Part shown: positions 32,031-40,603 of the stretch, one piece after another
Layout of the letters: every line of letters starts with the position of its first letter
Position numbering within the stretch: position 1 is the stretch's first letter
Notes under the pieces: generated by a model
Told to the model about the DNA's origin: nothing
The model's input: the letters and a program-made list of their open reading frames with translations, nothing else
The model's database searches: none
Translations under genes and position numbers: made by a program
From: SABI01 sp963676605
Lineage (GTDB): Bacteria > Spirochaetota > Spirochaetia > Sphaerochaetales > Sphaerochaetaceae
Assembly: GCA_963676605.2 (NCBI GenBank)
Contig: CAXXSP010000018.1
Coordinates: 1-64,000 of the forward strand
Direction of reading: 5' to 3'
Length of the DNA stretch: 64,000 nt

Positions 32031-33746
32031 ATGAGTGGAAAGAACAGAATAATCAGACATACGAATAAGAAGAGTGGAGTCACCTATATTTACTGGGGCC
32101 ATTCCACCTATATACAGGGACAGCCATACCCTGAGGTCTCCAAACAGTGCATCGGCAAGATCGGTACGGATGGATCCTTTGTTCCCAATAAGACCTTCCA
32201 TTCGCTTTCAAAGGATATTCAGGAATCGACGGAGCTGGTCTATGTTCCTGACCAGGTGAATGCGCAGCCGTCGGAGATTGCCGGCTCAGTGTATGAAAGC
32301 AAGAATTACGGATACATCGCATTGATAGAACAGGCTGCAGAGAAAACCGGCATACTCTCCTCTCTTCAGTCAGCCTTTCCTCATGAGTGGAAGCTTGTTC
32401 TTTCAGTCATCGAATCGATGATGACTCATCCAGAGAGAAACGTGTTCAGATTCAAGCACTTTCATGATACCTGCTGGCATACCTACGGCATCCGTCCAAC
32501 CGACAGAATCGTATCCCAGGTGCTTGAGTCTGTAGATGAACTCCTCGTTCACCGTTTTTTTTCAAACTACAGAAAGCGGGTGGAACGGCAGGAACACCGT
32601 CTCATTCTTCCGGGAGATATGGCTGCCTCTCCGCTCGACACCTCCCACGCCGCGGAAACCTCCTCTTTCAGTGAATTCGGAGGAGATGAGACCAGTTCCT
32701 ATCCTGCAGACATCATCGTGCTCGGTGATACGGTAAGTTCCCGTCCCATTCTTTATCGAAATCTTCCCGGTCTGGATATCAGTTCGTATCAGAACGGATC
32801 GAAAATCAGGGAATACCGGTCATCACACACCCAGAAAGGACCCCTTCTCGTCTTCCCCCCCCATGTCTTCACACCCGAAAGAGTGTATGCCCTCCTGAAG
32901 GGAGGATTCCGGTTTCTCACGGGAATACCTCTTCAGGAACCTCTGATTGCAGATGTTCGCTCCCAAGCATATGAGAAACTTGCAGAATCCTCGAATTACG
33001 ATGAGAGCCGGGGTATATTCTTCTGGAAAACCTCTGTTGCTGTTCCGGCTCCAAGAAGAGGGCGGGGACCGAATGTCCACACACTTCAGCTCTCCTTTTT
33101 CCTTGACCCCGTCAAACGGGCGAAAGAGCAGCAGAGGGTCACGAAGGAGTTTCTTCAGGGCAAGACTATGCTTCAGAGGGACCCCTCTCTTTACCTCAGC
33201 CATCCCTATTATCACAGATACTTTATCGTCAAAGAGGAGAATACAAAGGTACAGATTGATCATGATACAGGGAAACAGAAGGAGAGAACCTCCCAGTGCG
33301 GCATCTCCTGTTATCTCTCAAGCCCAGGTCTGACACCAGAGCAGGTGATGAGAAGTGCCGAATCAAGACAGCTGTTCAGTGACAGTTTTTCACACTATAC
33401 CTACAGGCTGAAGCGTCCACGTCATCCCCTTGATGAATTTACCGAAGGGAAACGTCTTCTCGTATTCATCGAGACCGTGTTAAAGAACTGGATTCTGAGG
33501 GAGATGCGAACCCATTATCTCGACAGGATCTATACGCTAGAATCTCTGAGGGAAGTACTGCATACAGTGAAATGGAATAAGACACCCGGAGGAGCTTTTC
33601 AGGAAGGTACCTGGGAAGGGGCTTCGCAGGAAGGACAGAAACTGCTTTGTCTATTCTCCCTTGCAGAGGAGTCGATGCTTGATGCCCATATTCCTCACCT
33701 TGTGAGAAAAGAAGAGAAGGCCAGAAGAATCGAATACGAACGATAG
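32031..33746 (+). CDS. IS1634/IS4-like transposase-derived protein, degenerate catalytic site
   Basis: 571 residues, uninterrupted. The N-terminus (YIYWGHSTYIQGQPY then KQCIGKIGTDGSFVPN) and the later YGYIALIEQAAEKTGIL resemble IS1634-type transposases, as does the middle SRPILYRNLPGLDIS. By eye, the first Asp is kept (LDTSHAAETSSFSEFGG). The second, normally in an Asp-Arg/Asp-Ala-Gly-Phe motif, is replaced: the segment reads LVFPPHVFTPERVYALLKGG. No terminal inverted repeats or target duplications were found around it. It could be a decayed or domesticated transposase. The upstream ISL3 insertion abuts its likely -35. Confidence 0.7.
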   Translation: MSGKNRIIRHTNKKSGVTYIYWGHSTYIQGQPYPEVSKQCIGKIGTDGSFVPNKTFHSLSKDIQESTELVYVPDQVNAQPSEIAGSVYESKNYGYIALIEQAAEKTGILSSLQSAFPHEWKLVLSVIESMMTHPERNVFRFKHFHDTCWHTYGIRPTDRIVSQVLESVDELLVHRFFSNYRKRVERQEHRLILPGDMAASPLDTSHAAETSSFSEFGGDETSSYPADIIVLGDTVSSRPILYRNLPGLDISSYQNGSKIREYRSSHTQKGPLLVFPPHVFTPERVYALLKGGFRFLTGIPLQEPLIADVRSQAYEKLAESSNYDESRGIFFWKTSVAVPAPRRGRGPNVHTLQLSFFLDPVKRAKEQQRVTKEFLQGKTMLQRDPSLYLSHPYYHRYFIVKEENTKVQIDHDTGKQKERTSQCGISCYLSSPGLTPEQVMRSAESRQLFSDSFSHYTYRLKRPRHPLDEFTEGKRLLVFIETVLKNWILREMRTHYLDRIYTLESLREVLHTVKWNKTPGGAFQEGTWEGASQEGQKLLCLFSLAEESMLDAHIPHLVRKEEKARRIEYER

Positions 33747-33780
33747 TGTTCAGAGTGTTCCTTCGAAAAGACGGGAGATT

Positions 33781-33824
33781 TCAGAGGCAGAGTCCGAACC
33801 TTATTGGCACAGACTCTGCTCTGA
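33781..33824. other. inverted repeat between convergent genes, possible weak terminator
   Basis: TCAGAG-G-CAGAGTC (33781-33794) pairs with GACTCTG-CTCTGA (33812-33824), a 13-bp stem with one bulged G and a 17-nt loop. No T tract follows on either strand, so a terminator role is uncertain. Confidence 0.45.
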
Positions 33825-33842
33825 GTGTTGATCTTTGCAGCC

Positions 33843-35312
33843 TTACAGGCTGTCACCGAAGTCTTCACGGAACTTGGCCATAAGCTTTTCAGGCCAGTCT
33901 CCGATCGGCTTGAGACGTCCGACGAAGAATCTGAGAACCTTCGGTTCCTTTTCCCACTCGAGGCCGCCGACGAGGTCACGGTTGTCATAGAGCCATTTGA
34001 GTCTGTCAATCGCGTATTCTACCTGAGAAAGGGTGAATACACGTCTGGGGAAGGCAAGTCTCATCAGTTCGATATCTGCAAGAAGGTCAGAGCCGTCTTC
34101 CAGCCTGACTGAAGAGATTGTACCTCTTTCCATCCCTCGTATTCCGGAAATGAGATAGAAAGCGGAAACCAGGGCTCCGGCAGGATACTGTTCCTGGGGG
34201 AGGTGAGGGAGGAACGAGCCTGCATCGATATGGGCTCCGAGAGCTCCCCCCGGAGTCACAACAGGAAGACCGATTCTGTCTGTTTTCCGTACGAAGTAGT
34301 CAATGAAACCGGGAGACTGGCAGATCATGGTATTGTCGAGAGTCTCTTCGAGACCGACTGCCATCGCTTCGATCTCACGGACAGACATACCACCGTAGGT
34401 GAGGAACCCTTCATACAGAGGTACAAGATCTCTCATCTGATCATACAGGTCGAATCTCCCCGTACAGATAATACCTCCGCGGCTCGAAGAGAGTTTACGC
34501 GCAGAGAAATAGACGAGGTCTGAGAGATCAGACATTTCACGGATAATCTGACCCATATCCTTATCGGCATACCCATTTTCACGCTGTTTTATGAACCAGG
34601 CATTCTCACCGATAAGAGAAGCATCGAGTACGATCATGATGCCTGCATCATCGGCGATTTTTCTGACTGCCCTCATATTCTCCATGGAGAAAGGCTGGCC
34701 GCCGATAAGGTTTGTCGATGCTTCCAGGCGGATGAACGGAATATGATCGGCACCATGGGTTTTTATCACATCCTGCAGACGATCAAGATCGATATTTCCC
34801 TTGAAGGGGTGATCGCTTTTCACCTTGAGAGCCTCATCGGTATAGACTTCATGGAGTGTACCTCCATTGATCTCAAAGTGAGCCTTTGTGGTAGTGAAGT
34901 GATAGTTCATCGGAATCTGATCACCTTCCGAGACGAATGCCTGCCCTACGATATTCTCGGCTGCACGTCCCTGATGTACCGGAAGGATATATTCCTTACC
35001 GAAAAGAGAGAGCACCTGTTTTTCCATTTTTTCATAGCTCTGAGAGCCGGCATAGGCATCATCCGCAACCATCATGGCGGCAGTCTGCCTGTCACTCATC
35101 GCATTACAGCCCGAGTCAGTGAGCATGTCGAGATAGGTCTCTTTCGTGCTGAGAAGGAAACTGTTGTATCCCGCACGTCCGATAGCTTTCAATCTATCTT
35201 CAATCGGAAGCAGATGAAGCTTCTGCACGACTCTTACTTTATGTAGTTCGAGAGGAATCGATTCCCCTGTATAGAATTTTACCATTTCCGAAGGTGCGTT
35301 ACCCTTGCTCAT
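33843..35312 (-). CDS. tryptophanase / beta-eliminating lyase family enzyme
   Basis: 489 residues, the tryptophanase/tyrosine phenol-lyase length. Fold-type I PLP enzyme that would split tryptophan to indole, pyruvate and ammonia, or tyrosine to phenol. Motifs: VHQGRAAENIV near residue 112, IRLEASTNLIGGQP near residue 195, VLDASLIGENAWF with the cofactor Asp (230), and the PLP lysine within FSARKLSSSRGG (Lys273). Classic E. coli TnaA has a different sequence after the lysine, so this is a divergent branch; substrate choice between Trp and Tyr is open. A palindrome (35385-35402) lies upstream. Confidence 0.82.
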   Translation of the reverse strand: MSKGNAPSEMVKFYTGESIPLELHKVRVVQKLHLLPIEDRLKAIGRAGYNSFLLSTKETYLDMLTDSGCNAMSDRQTAAMMVADDAYAGSQSYEKMEKQVLSLFGKEYILPVHQGRAAENIVGQAFVSEGDQIPMNYHFTTTKAHFEINGGTLHEVYTDEALKVKSDHPFKGNIDLDRLQDVIKTHGADHIPFIRLEASTNLIGGQPFSMENMRAVRKIADDAGIMIVLDASLIGENAWFIKQRENGYADKDMGQIIREMSDLSDLVYFSARKLSSSRGGIICTGRFDLYDQMRDLVPLYEGFLTYGGMSVREIEAMAVGLEETLDNTMICQSPGFIDYFVRKTDRIGLPVVTPGGALGAHIDAGSFLPHLPQEQYPAGALVSAFYLISGIRGMERGTISSVRLEDGSDLLADIELMRLAFPRRVFTLSQVEYAIDRLKWLYDNRDLVGGLEWEKEPKVLRFFVGRLKPIGDWPEKLMAKFREDFGDSL

Positions 35313-35687
35313 TCTTATCTCCTTATCTTACTTTTTCTGTACTGTTTTGAGGCAGTGTCCTTCCTACTGTACAAGGGAATGTTTCATTTTACAAATAAAA
35401 TGTATAAAAAAAGTATAATTATCGAAGAAAGTGAATGTAGATTAGGATTGATGCCATCGTCCTTTTATATACCACTTTTCATATTCATGCTCTGATATTG
35501 TGCTTCTTGATTATTCCTACGTGATAACCAGTACATAAACTTGGCTGATTATCGTGATGTACAAGAATAGTGGAATATGAAAGAACCTGAAATGAATATA
35601 TTAAGTAGTATAAAAACGGCAGTGATGTGTTGAAATTTAGAAGGCAAAGAATTAAGATGGTCAGCAATCAACGAAGTGGAGTATACC
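35313..35687. other. intergenic region between lyase and V-ATPase operon
   Basis: 375 bp of AT-rich sequence with a perfect dyad CATTTTA-CAAA-TAAAATG (35385-35402), 73 nt from the lyase start. A 60-codon minus-strand ORF (35485-35667) has no Trp codons and no clear RBS, so I do not treat it as a tnaC-like leader. I could not locate a convincing promoter for the ATPase operon. Confidence 0.5.
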
Positions 35688-36296
35688 ATGGAACTACAGA
35701 TTCAAGACCTGATCGATTCTATCAAGAACGATGGGATCCAGGAAGCACAGAAACAGAAAACGGACATCCTCACGGATGCACAGAAGCAGGCTGAAGGTAT
35801 TGTAAAAGATGCCGAGAAGGAGGCCGCAGGTCTTCTCGAGAAAGCAAGGAAGGAAGCTTCCGTACTCGAAATCAGCGGTAAGGAAGCTGTAAGACAGGCT
35901 TCACGTGACGTGATTCTTTCACTGAAGAAGAACATCAATTCCACGATGGAGAGACTGCTCAAAGAGAAGGTTTCCAAGAGTTTCGATCAGAAACAGCTTG
36001 CACAGCTTGTCGTTGAAGTAGTGAAGTCCGGCATCGCAGATCCTTCTGAGAGTGCCGTAGAGGTGAAAAAGGGGAGTGTGAAATCTCTTCAGGAAGCAGT
36101 CACCAAGGATCTCGACAAGGAACTGAAGAGTGGTCTTGTCATCAGAATGAACACTGAAGTGGAGAGCGGTTTCCGCTATGCGGATGCGGAAGGTAAGAGT
36201 TACTATGACTTCAGCGATGAAGAGATCAGTGCACTTCTTCTTCCCTATCTGAATGCGTCAGTTGCTGAAATCCTTACAGGTAACGATAAGTCCTGA
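35688..36296 (+). CDS. atpE: V-type ATPase subunit E
   Basis: 202 residues from ATG 35688; the frame also opens at GTG 35676, which is part of the RBS region (AAGTGGAG). The N-terminal half is a charged, heptad-like coil with AEKEAAGLLEKARKEASVLE, as in the peripheral-stalk E subunit; the C-terminal part is the globular domain that binds the A3B3 head. It is the first gene of the operon. Symbols follow V-ATPase naming, not F-type naming. Confidence 0.85.
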   Translation: MELQIQDLIDSIKNDGIQEAQKQKTDILTDAQKQAEGIVKDAEKEAAGLLEKARKEASVLEISGKEAVRQASRDVILSLKKNINSTMERLLKEKVSKSFDQKQLAQLVVEVVKSGIADPSESAVEVKKGSVKSLQEAVTKDLDKELKSGLVIRMNTEVESGFRYADAEGKSYYDFSDEEISALLLPYLNASVAEILTGNDKS

Positions 36297-36311
36297 ACGG
36301 GGGATAGGTGA

Positions 36312-36875
36312 GTGGCAGTTTATTATTACATTCTATCCTCTCTTCCTATGCTTCAGTTCTCTCAGAAGCTTACTCTGTCCTACGAAGAGTTTCTCTCTTC
36401 GTACGGTGAGAGTGTCTCTGAACACGACGGAAAGATGCTTGCATCCCTTGACGGATCATTCAGATTCACTTCAGTAGATCAGGAGCATGTTGCCGAAGTG
36501 TGGAACAGGTTCGTCCATGACGTGACGAGCGAGCTTGCTCACCTGAGAATTCTCAAAGCACGCAAGGAAAGTGAGCATCATCAGCATGAAGACAAGGATA
36601 TATATTCTATGGTTCTCGATGGAGAGGTCATAGAAGGGGTGAGAGGTGTATTCTCCCAGGAGGATCCCCTTTCAAGTGAACTTGCACTTTTGAAACTCTA
36701 CTGGGATAAAGCCGAGTCGCTGAAGGATGGACATGCTTTCGATTCTACCATTCTTCTGATCTACGCGATTCAGCTGAGGATACTCGAACGCAAGGAACTG
36801 TTTGATCCCGTTGAAGGTAATCAGGAGTTCAGGAGACTTTTCCTTAACGTACAGACAACGATAAAGAGCATATAA
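36312..36875 (+). CDS. DUF2764 V-ATPase operon protein
   Basis: 187 residues from a GTG at 36312 with GGGATAGGTGA upstream. The N-terminus is VAVYYYILSSLPMLQF when read from GTG, and the family motif of DUF2764 (YYYILSSLPML) is recognisable. This domain sits at the same place in spirochaetal and chlamydial V-ATPase operons and may do the job of the missing C (central-stalk-to-ring) subunit; that is inference. Spacing is 15 nt after atpE and 16 nt before atpA. It is mostly helical with no membrane segment. Confidence 0.75.
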   Translation: MAVYYYILSSLPMLQFSQKLTLSYEEFLSSYGESVSEHDGKMLASLDGSFRFTSVDQEHVAEVWNRFVHDVTSELAHLRILKARKESEHHQHEDKDIYSMVLDGEVIEGVRGVFSQEDPLSSELALLKLYWDKAESLKDGHAFDSTILLIYAIQLRILERKELFDPVEGNQEFRRLFLNVQTTIKSI

Positions 36876-36891
36876 TACGGAGTAAAGAGTT

Positions 36892-38658
36892 ATGGCTACG
36901 AATACTGGTCTTGTTACTGGCGTCAACGGCAACATGGTGAATGTCGCCTTTGATGGAAACATACTTCTCAATGAAGTCGGATACATCCTTATAGGTGATG
37001 AAAGACTGAAGAGCGAAGTCATCAGGATATCAGGGAATACCGCATCGATGCAGGTTTTCGAAATGACCTCAGGGGTTAAAGTCGGAGACGCAGTCGAGTT
37101 TACCGGTGAACTTCTGAGCGTTGAACTCGGACCCGGATTGCTCACTCAGATCTACGACGGGCTACAGAACCCGCTGCCGGAACTGGCTGAACAGTGCGGA
37201 TTCTTCCTGCAGCGCGGTGTCTACCTTCAGGCGATCCCTGAGAAGGAATGGGATTTCACCCCTGTTGCCAAGAAAGGTGATACGCTCACTCCCGGAGATA
37301 CGCTGGGAACCGTCCCCGAAGGTATCTTCACCCACCGTATCATGGTTCCCTTCAGTTTTACTGAGGAAGCCTGGACTGTGGTCTCCATCGTGAAAGAGGG
37401 AACCTACGGAGTCCGCTCTGAGATCGCTGTCCTTGAAAACGCGAAAGGCCGCAAGGAATCGGTGTCCATGGTCTTTACCTGGCCGATCAAGCGCCCTATC
37501 ACAAAGTATAAGGAAAGACTGAAACCGAGCGATCCCATGATCACTCAGGTACGTATCATCGATACCTTCCTTCCTGTCGCAAAGGGCGGAACCTACTGTA
37601 TTCCCGGACCCTTTGGTGCCGGAAAGACCGTTCTTCAGCAGTTGACCAGCCGTAACGCGGATGTTGACGTTGTTATCGTCGCAGCCTGCGGAGAAAGAGC
37701 AGGTGAGGTTGTAGAGACACTCAAGGAGTTCCCTGAACTGATCGACCCCAAGACCGGAAAGACACTGATGGAAAGAACCACTATCATCTGTAATACCTCC
37801 AGTATGCCGGTTGCAGCCCGTGAAGCTTCCGTATACACGGCAGTGACAATCGGTGAGTATTACCGCCAGATGGGACTCGACGTTCTTCTTCTTGCAGATT
37901 CGACCAGCCGCTGGGCGCAGGCAATGAGAGAGATGAGCGGTCGTCTCGAAGAGATTCCCGGCGAGGAAGCCTTCCCCGCCTACCTTGAATCGACTATCGC
38001 AAGTTTCTATGAACGTGCCGGTATCGTCAGATTGAAAGACGGAAAGACAGGTTCCGTCACGATCGGAGGAACAGTATCTCCGGCGGGCGGTAACTTTGAA
38101 GAGCCGGTAACACAGGCGACTCTTAAGGTTGTCGGGTCCTTCCACGGACTTTCGAGAGAGAGAAGTGATGCCCGTAAATACCCGGCAATCCACCCTCTTG
38201 AATCCTGGACAAAATATAAAAGCGTGATCAACGAAGAGAAGGTTGAGTATGCACGTTCCATTCTCTTCAGAGGAAACGAAGTCTCTCAGATGATGAAGGT
38301 TGTCGGTGAAGAGGGAACAAGTCTTGATGACTATACCACGTATCTGAAGAGCGACCTTCTTGATGCAGTGTATCTGCAGCAGAACTCTTTCGACGAAGTC
38401 GACTACGCTGCCCCGATCGATCGTCAGGAACTCGTTTTTGATACCCTGTTCGAAGTTCTTGCAGCCGAGCTGAAACTTGAAGACAAGAATGAGGCGAGAA
38501 CCTACATGAACGAAATGCGGCAGGCTTTCGTTGACTGGAACTCCACTGAACGTGAGAACGCACGGTTCGAACAGTTCAAGAAGGAGATCGGTGCTCTGCT
38601 TAAATCAAAATTCGTTTCATATGAAAAGAAAGCCATGAAGATCCTTCAGGCGAACTAG
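36892..38658 (+). CDS. atpA: V-type ATPase subunit A (catalytic)
   Basis: 588 residues, the V/A-type A-subunit length. The P-loop is GPFGAGKTVLQQ (near residue 240), with EGTYGVRSEIAV and the 'non-homologous region' typical of A subunits before it. Catalytic and nucleotide-site motifs include ACGERAGEVVE, LLADSTSRWAQAMREMSGR and TIGGTVSPAGGNFEEPVTQ. It hydrolyses or makes ATP in the A3B3 head. It follows DUF2764 by 16 nt and is followed by B after 10 nt. Confidence 0.97.
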   Translation: MATNTGLVTGVNGNMVNVAFDGNILLNEVGYILIGDERLKSEVIRISGNTASMQVFEMTSGVKVGDAVEFTGELLSVELGPGLLTQIYDGLQNPLPELAEQCGFFLQRGVYLQAIPEKEWDFTPVAKKGDTLTPGDTLGTVPEGIFTHRIMVPFSFTEEAWTVVSIVKEGTYGVRSEIAVLENAKGRKESVSMVFTWPIKRPITKYKERLKPSDPMITQVRIIDTFLPVAKGGTYCIPGPFGAGKTVLQQLTSRNADVDVVIVAACGERAGEVVETLKEFPELIDPKTGKTLMERTTIICNTSSMPVAAREASVYTAVTIGEYYRQMGLDVLLLADSTSRWAQAMREMSGRLEEIPGEEAFPAYLESTIASFYERAGIVRLKDGKTGSVTIGGTVSPAGGNFEEPVTQATLKVVGSFHGLSRERSDARKYPAIHPLESWTKYKSVINEEKVEYARSILFRGNEVSQMMKVVGEEGTSLDDYTTYLKSDLLDAVYLQQNSFDEVDYAAPIDRQELVFDTLFEVLAAELKLEDKNEARTYMNEMRQAFVDWNSTERENARFEQFKKEIGALLKSKFVSYEKKAMKILQAN

Positions 38659-38668
38659 GTGGTGAGAA

Positions 38669-39967
38669 ATGCAGAAGATATATACGAAAATCGATTCCAT
38701 TGCAGGTAACGTTATCAGTGTCAAAGCTGATAACGTAAGAAACGGCGACCTTGCTGTCGTGACAAGTAAACACGGTGAGTCTCTTGCAAACGTCATCAAA
38801 CTTGATGGTGAGCATGTCACCCTTCAGGTGTTCGCCGGAGGCCGTGGTGTCTCCACAGGTGATAAAGTCAGGTTCCTTGGATACCCGATGAAAGTCTCCT
38901 ACACTGAAGATCTGATGGGCCGCGTTTTCAGCGGTTCAGGTGTACCCAGAGACAACGGTCCCACCCTGGAAGAGAATATGATCGAGATCGGAGGCCCTTC
39001 GGTCAATCCGGCAAAGAGAATCATTCCCAGGAATATGATCCGTACCGGTATCCCCATGATCGACGTATTCAATACGCTCGTCGAGTCTCAGAAACTTCCT
39101 ATTTTCAGTGTCTCCGGTGAGCCGTACAACGAAGTCCTCGCTCGTATAGCCATGCAGGCGGAAGTTGACCTGATCATTCTCGGCGGTATGGGACTGAAAT
39201 ATGACGACTACCTCTTCTTCAAGGATACGCTCGAAGCCTCGGGTGCCATGAGCAGAACGATCTTCTTCGTTCACACCGCAAGTGACCCGACCGTTGAATG
39301 TCTCCTCGTACCCGATATCTCACTCGCTGTTGCGGAGAAGTTCGCTCTTGACGGCAAGAAAGTGCTTGTTCTGCTTACAGATATGACAAACTTCGCTGAT
39401 GCCATGAAAGAAATTGCCATCACCATGGAACAGGTTCCCTCCAACCGTGGATACCCCGGAGATCTTTACAGTTCTCTCGCATCACGGTACGAGAAGGCCG
39501 TCGACTTCGAAGGCGCCGGTTCGGTTACGATCCTCGCGGTCACCACCATGCCCGGAGACGATGTCACCCACCCGGTACCTGACAACACCGGGTACATCAC
39601 AGAAGGTCAGTACTACCTGAAGAACTCACGTATCGAACCGTTCGGTTCCCTTTCCAGACTGAAACAGCAGGTCAACAAGGATACACGTGATGACCACAGA
39701 GCCCTGATGGACGGTATGATCAAGCTCTATGCTTCTTTCAAAGAATCTGTCGAGAAGAAATCGATGGGTTTCCAGATGTCCGAGTGGGATGACAAACTTC
39801 TCAAGTACGGGGATCTCTTCGAGACCCGCCTGATGGACCTCAGTGTAAATATTCCTCTTGAAGAGGCTCTTGACCTCGGATGGGATATCCTCAGTGCCTG
39901 TTTCGATCCGAATGAAACAGGTATGAAGAGTGACCTCGTCCTGAAATACTGGCCGAAAGGAAAATAA
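38669..39967 (+). CDS. atpB: V-type ATPase subunit B
   Basis: 432 residues. Non-catalytic head subunit. The degenerate nucleotide site is SVSGEPYNEVLARI, and the arginine-bearing region TDMTNFADAMKEIAIT and SRYEKAVDFEGAGSVTIL follow the B family. It is 10 nt downstream of atpA with a GGTGGTGAGAA-like RBS. No shifts or stops. The C-terminal residues (ETGMKSDLVLKYWPKG) are unremarkable. Confidence 0.97.
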   Translation: MQKIYTKIDSIAGNVISVKADNVRNGDLAVVTSKHGESLANVIKLDGEHVTLQVFAGGRGVSTGDKVRFLGYPMKVSYTEDLMGRVFSGSGVPRDNGPTLEENMIEIGGPSVNPAKRIIPRNMIRTGIPMIDVFNTLVESQKLPIFSVSGEPYNEVLARIAMQAEVDLIILGGMGLKYDDYLFFKDTLEASGAMSRTIFFVHTASDPTVECLLVPDISLAVAEKFALDGKKVLVLLTDMTNFADAMKEIAITMEQVPSNRGYPGDLYSSLASRYEKAVDFEGAGSVTILAVTTMPGDDVTHPVPDNTGYITEGQYYLKNSRIEPFGSLSRLKQQVNKDTRDDHRALMDGMIKLYASFKESVEKKSMGFQMSEWDDKLLKYGDLFETRLMDLSVNIPLEEALDLGWDILSACFDPNETGMKSDLVLKYWPKGK

Positions 39968-39976
39968 GGAGTCTCT

Positions 39977-40603
39977 ATGGCCGGTGTGAAGTTAACAAAG
40001 AACGAACAGAAGAAGCAGAAGGACCAGCTCAAGCAGTTCCAGCGCTACCTTCCCACACTGCAGCTGAAAAAACAGCAGCTGCAGATGGTGATCCGGAAGA
40101 TAGAGGCTGAAGTGAAGGAACTTGAGGAAAAGCAGGCCCGTTTCGTTGATTCTCTTCAACCCTGGGTCGCAGTCTTTCATGAGAATACGAATTTCACCGA
40201 AGGACAGAGAATAGAAGACCTGGTGAAGGTCGACAGGGTTGAGCGAGAAAAGGGAAACATTGCAGGTGTCCCTATTCCCGTATTCAATAGCCTTACCTTT
40301 CACCCGATCCGCTATGATTTCAGAGAGTACCCTCTCTGGATAGATACCGGTATTTCGGTTCTGATGGAGATCGCACGCATGGATGCCATGATTGCTACAC
40401 TTGAGAAGCAGATATCTCTTCTTGCTCGTGAGCTCAGGGTCACCTCCCAGCGTGTGAATCTGTTTGAGAAGGTGAAAATTCCCGAGACGAAAGAGAATAT
40501 CAGAAAGATACAGATCTATCTCGGTGATCAGCAGACATCTGCCGTTGTACGGGGCAAGATCAGTAAGCGCAAGCTTCTGAAGAATGCCGAGGAGTCAGCA
40601 TGA
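39977..40603 (+). CDS. atpD: V-type ATPase subunit D
   Basis: 208 residues. Central-stalk rotor subunit. Long antiparallel helices at both ends: QKDQLKQFQRYLPTLQLKK at the start and ARELRVTSQRVNLFEKVKIP near residue 160, the D-subunit signature. It lies 9 nt after atpB and overlaps atpI by 4 nt (ATGA). It couples ATP turnover to ring rotation. Confidence 0.93.
   Translation: MAGVKLTKNEQKKQKDQLKQFQRYLPTLQLKKQQLQMVIRKIEAEVKELEEKQARFVDSLQPWVAVFHENTNFTEGQRIEDLVKVDRVEREKGNIAGVPIPVFNSLTFHPIRYDFREYPLWIDTGISVLMEIARMDAMIATLEKQISLLARELRVTSQRVNLFEKVKIPETKENIRKIQIYLGDQQTSAVVRGKISKRKLLKNAEESA

Noticed and set aside
32031..33842. A second complete IS element around the transposase-like gene
   Set aside because: I searched the flanks by eye for inverted repeats and direct duplications and found none; only a hairpin with a bulge occurs at 33781-33824.
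35485..35667. 60-codon ORF as a tnaC-like leader peptide
   Set aside because: It contains no Trp codon, lacks an RBS and lies far upstream of the lyase start with an unrelated palindrome between.
37162..38193. 343-codon minus-strand ORF within atpA
   Set aside because: Antisense to conserved V-ATPase A-subunit motifs; a shadow ORF.
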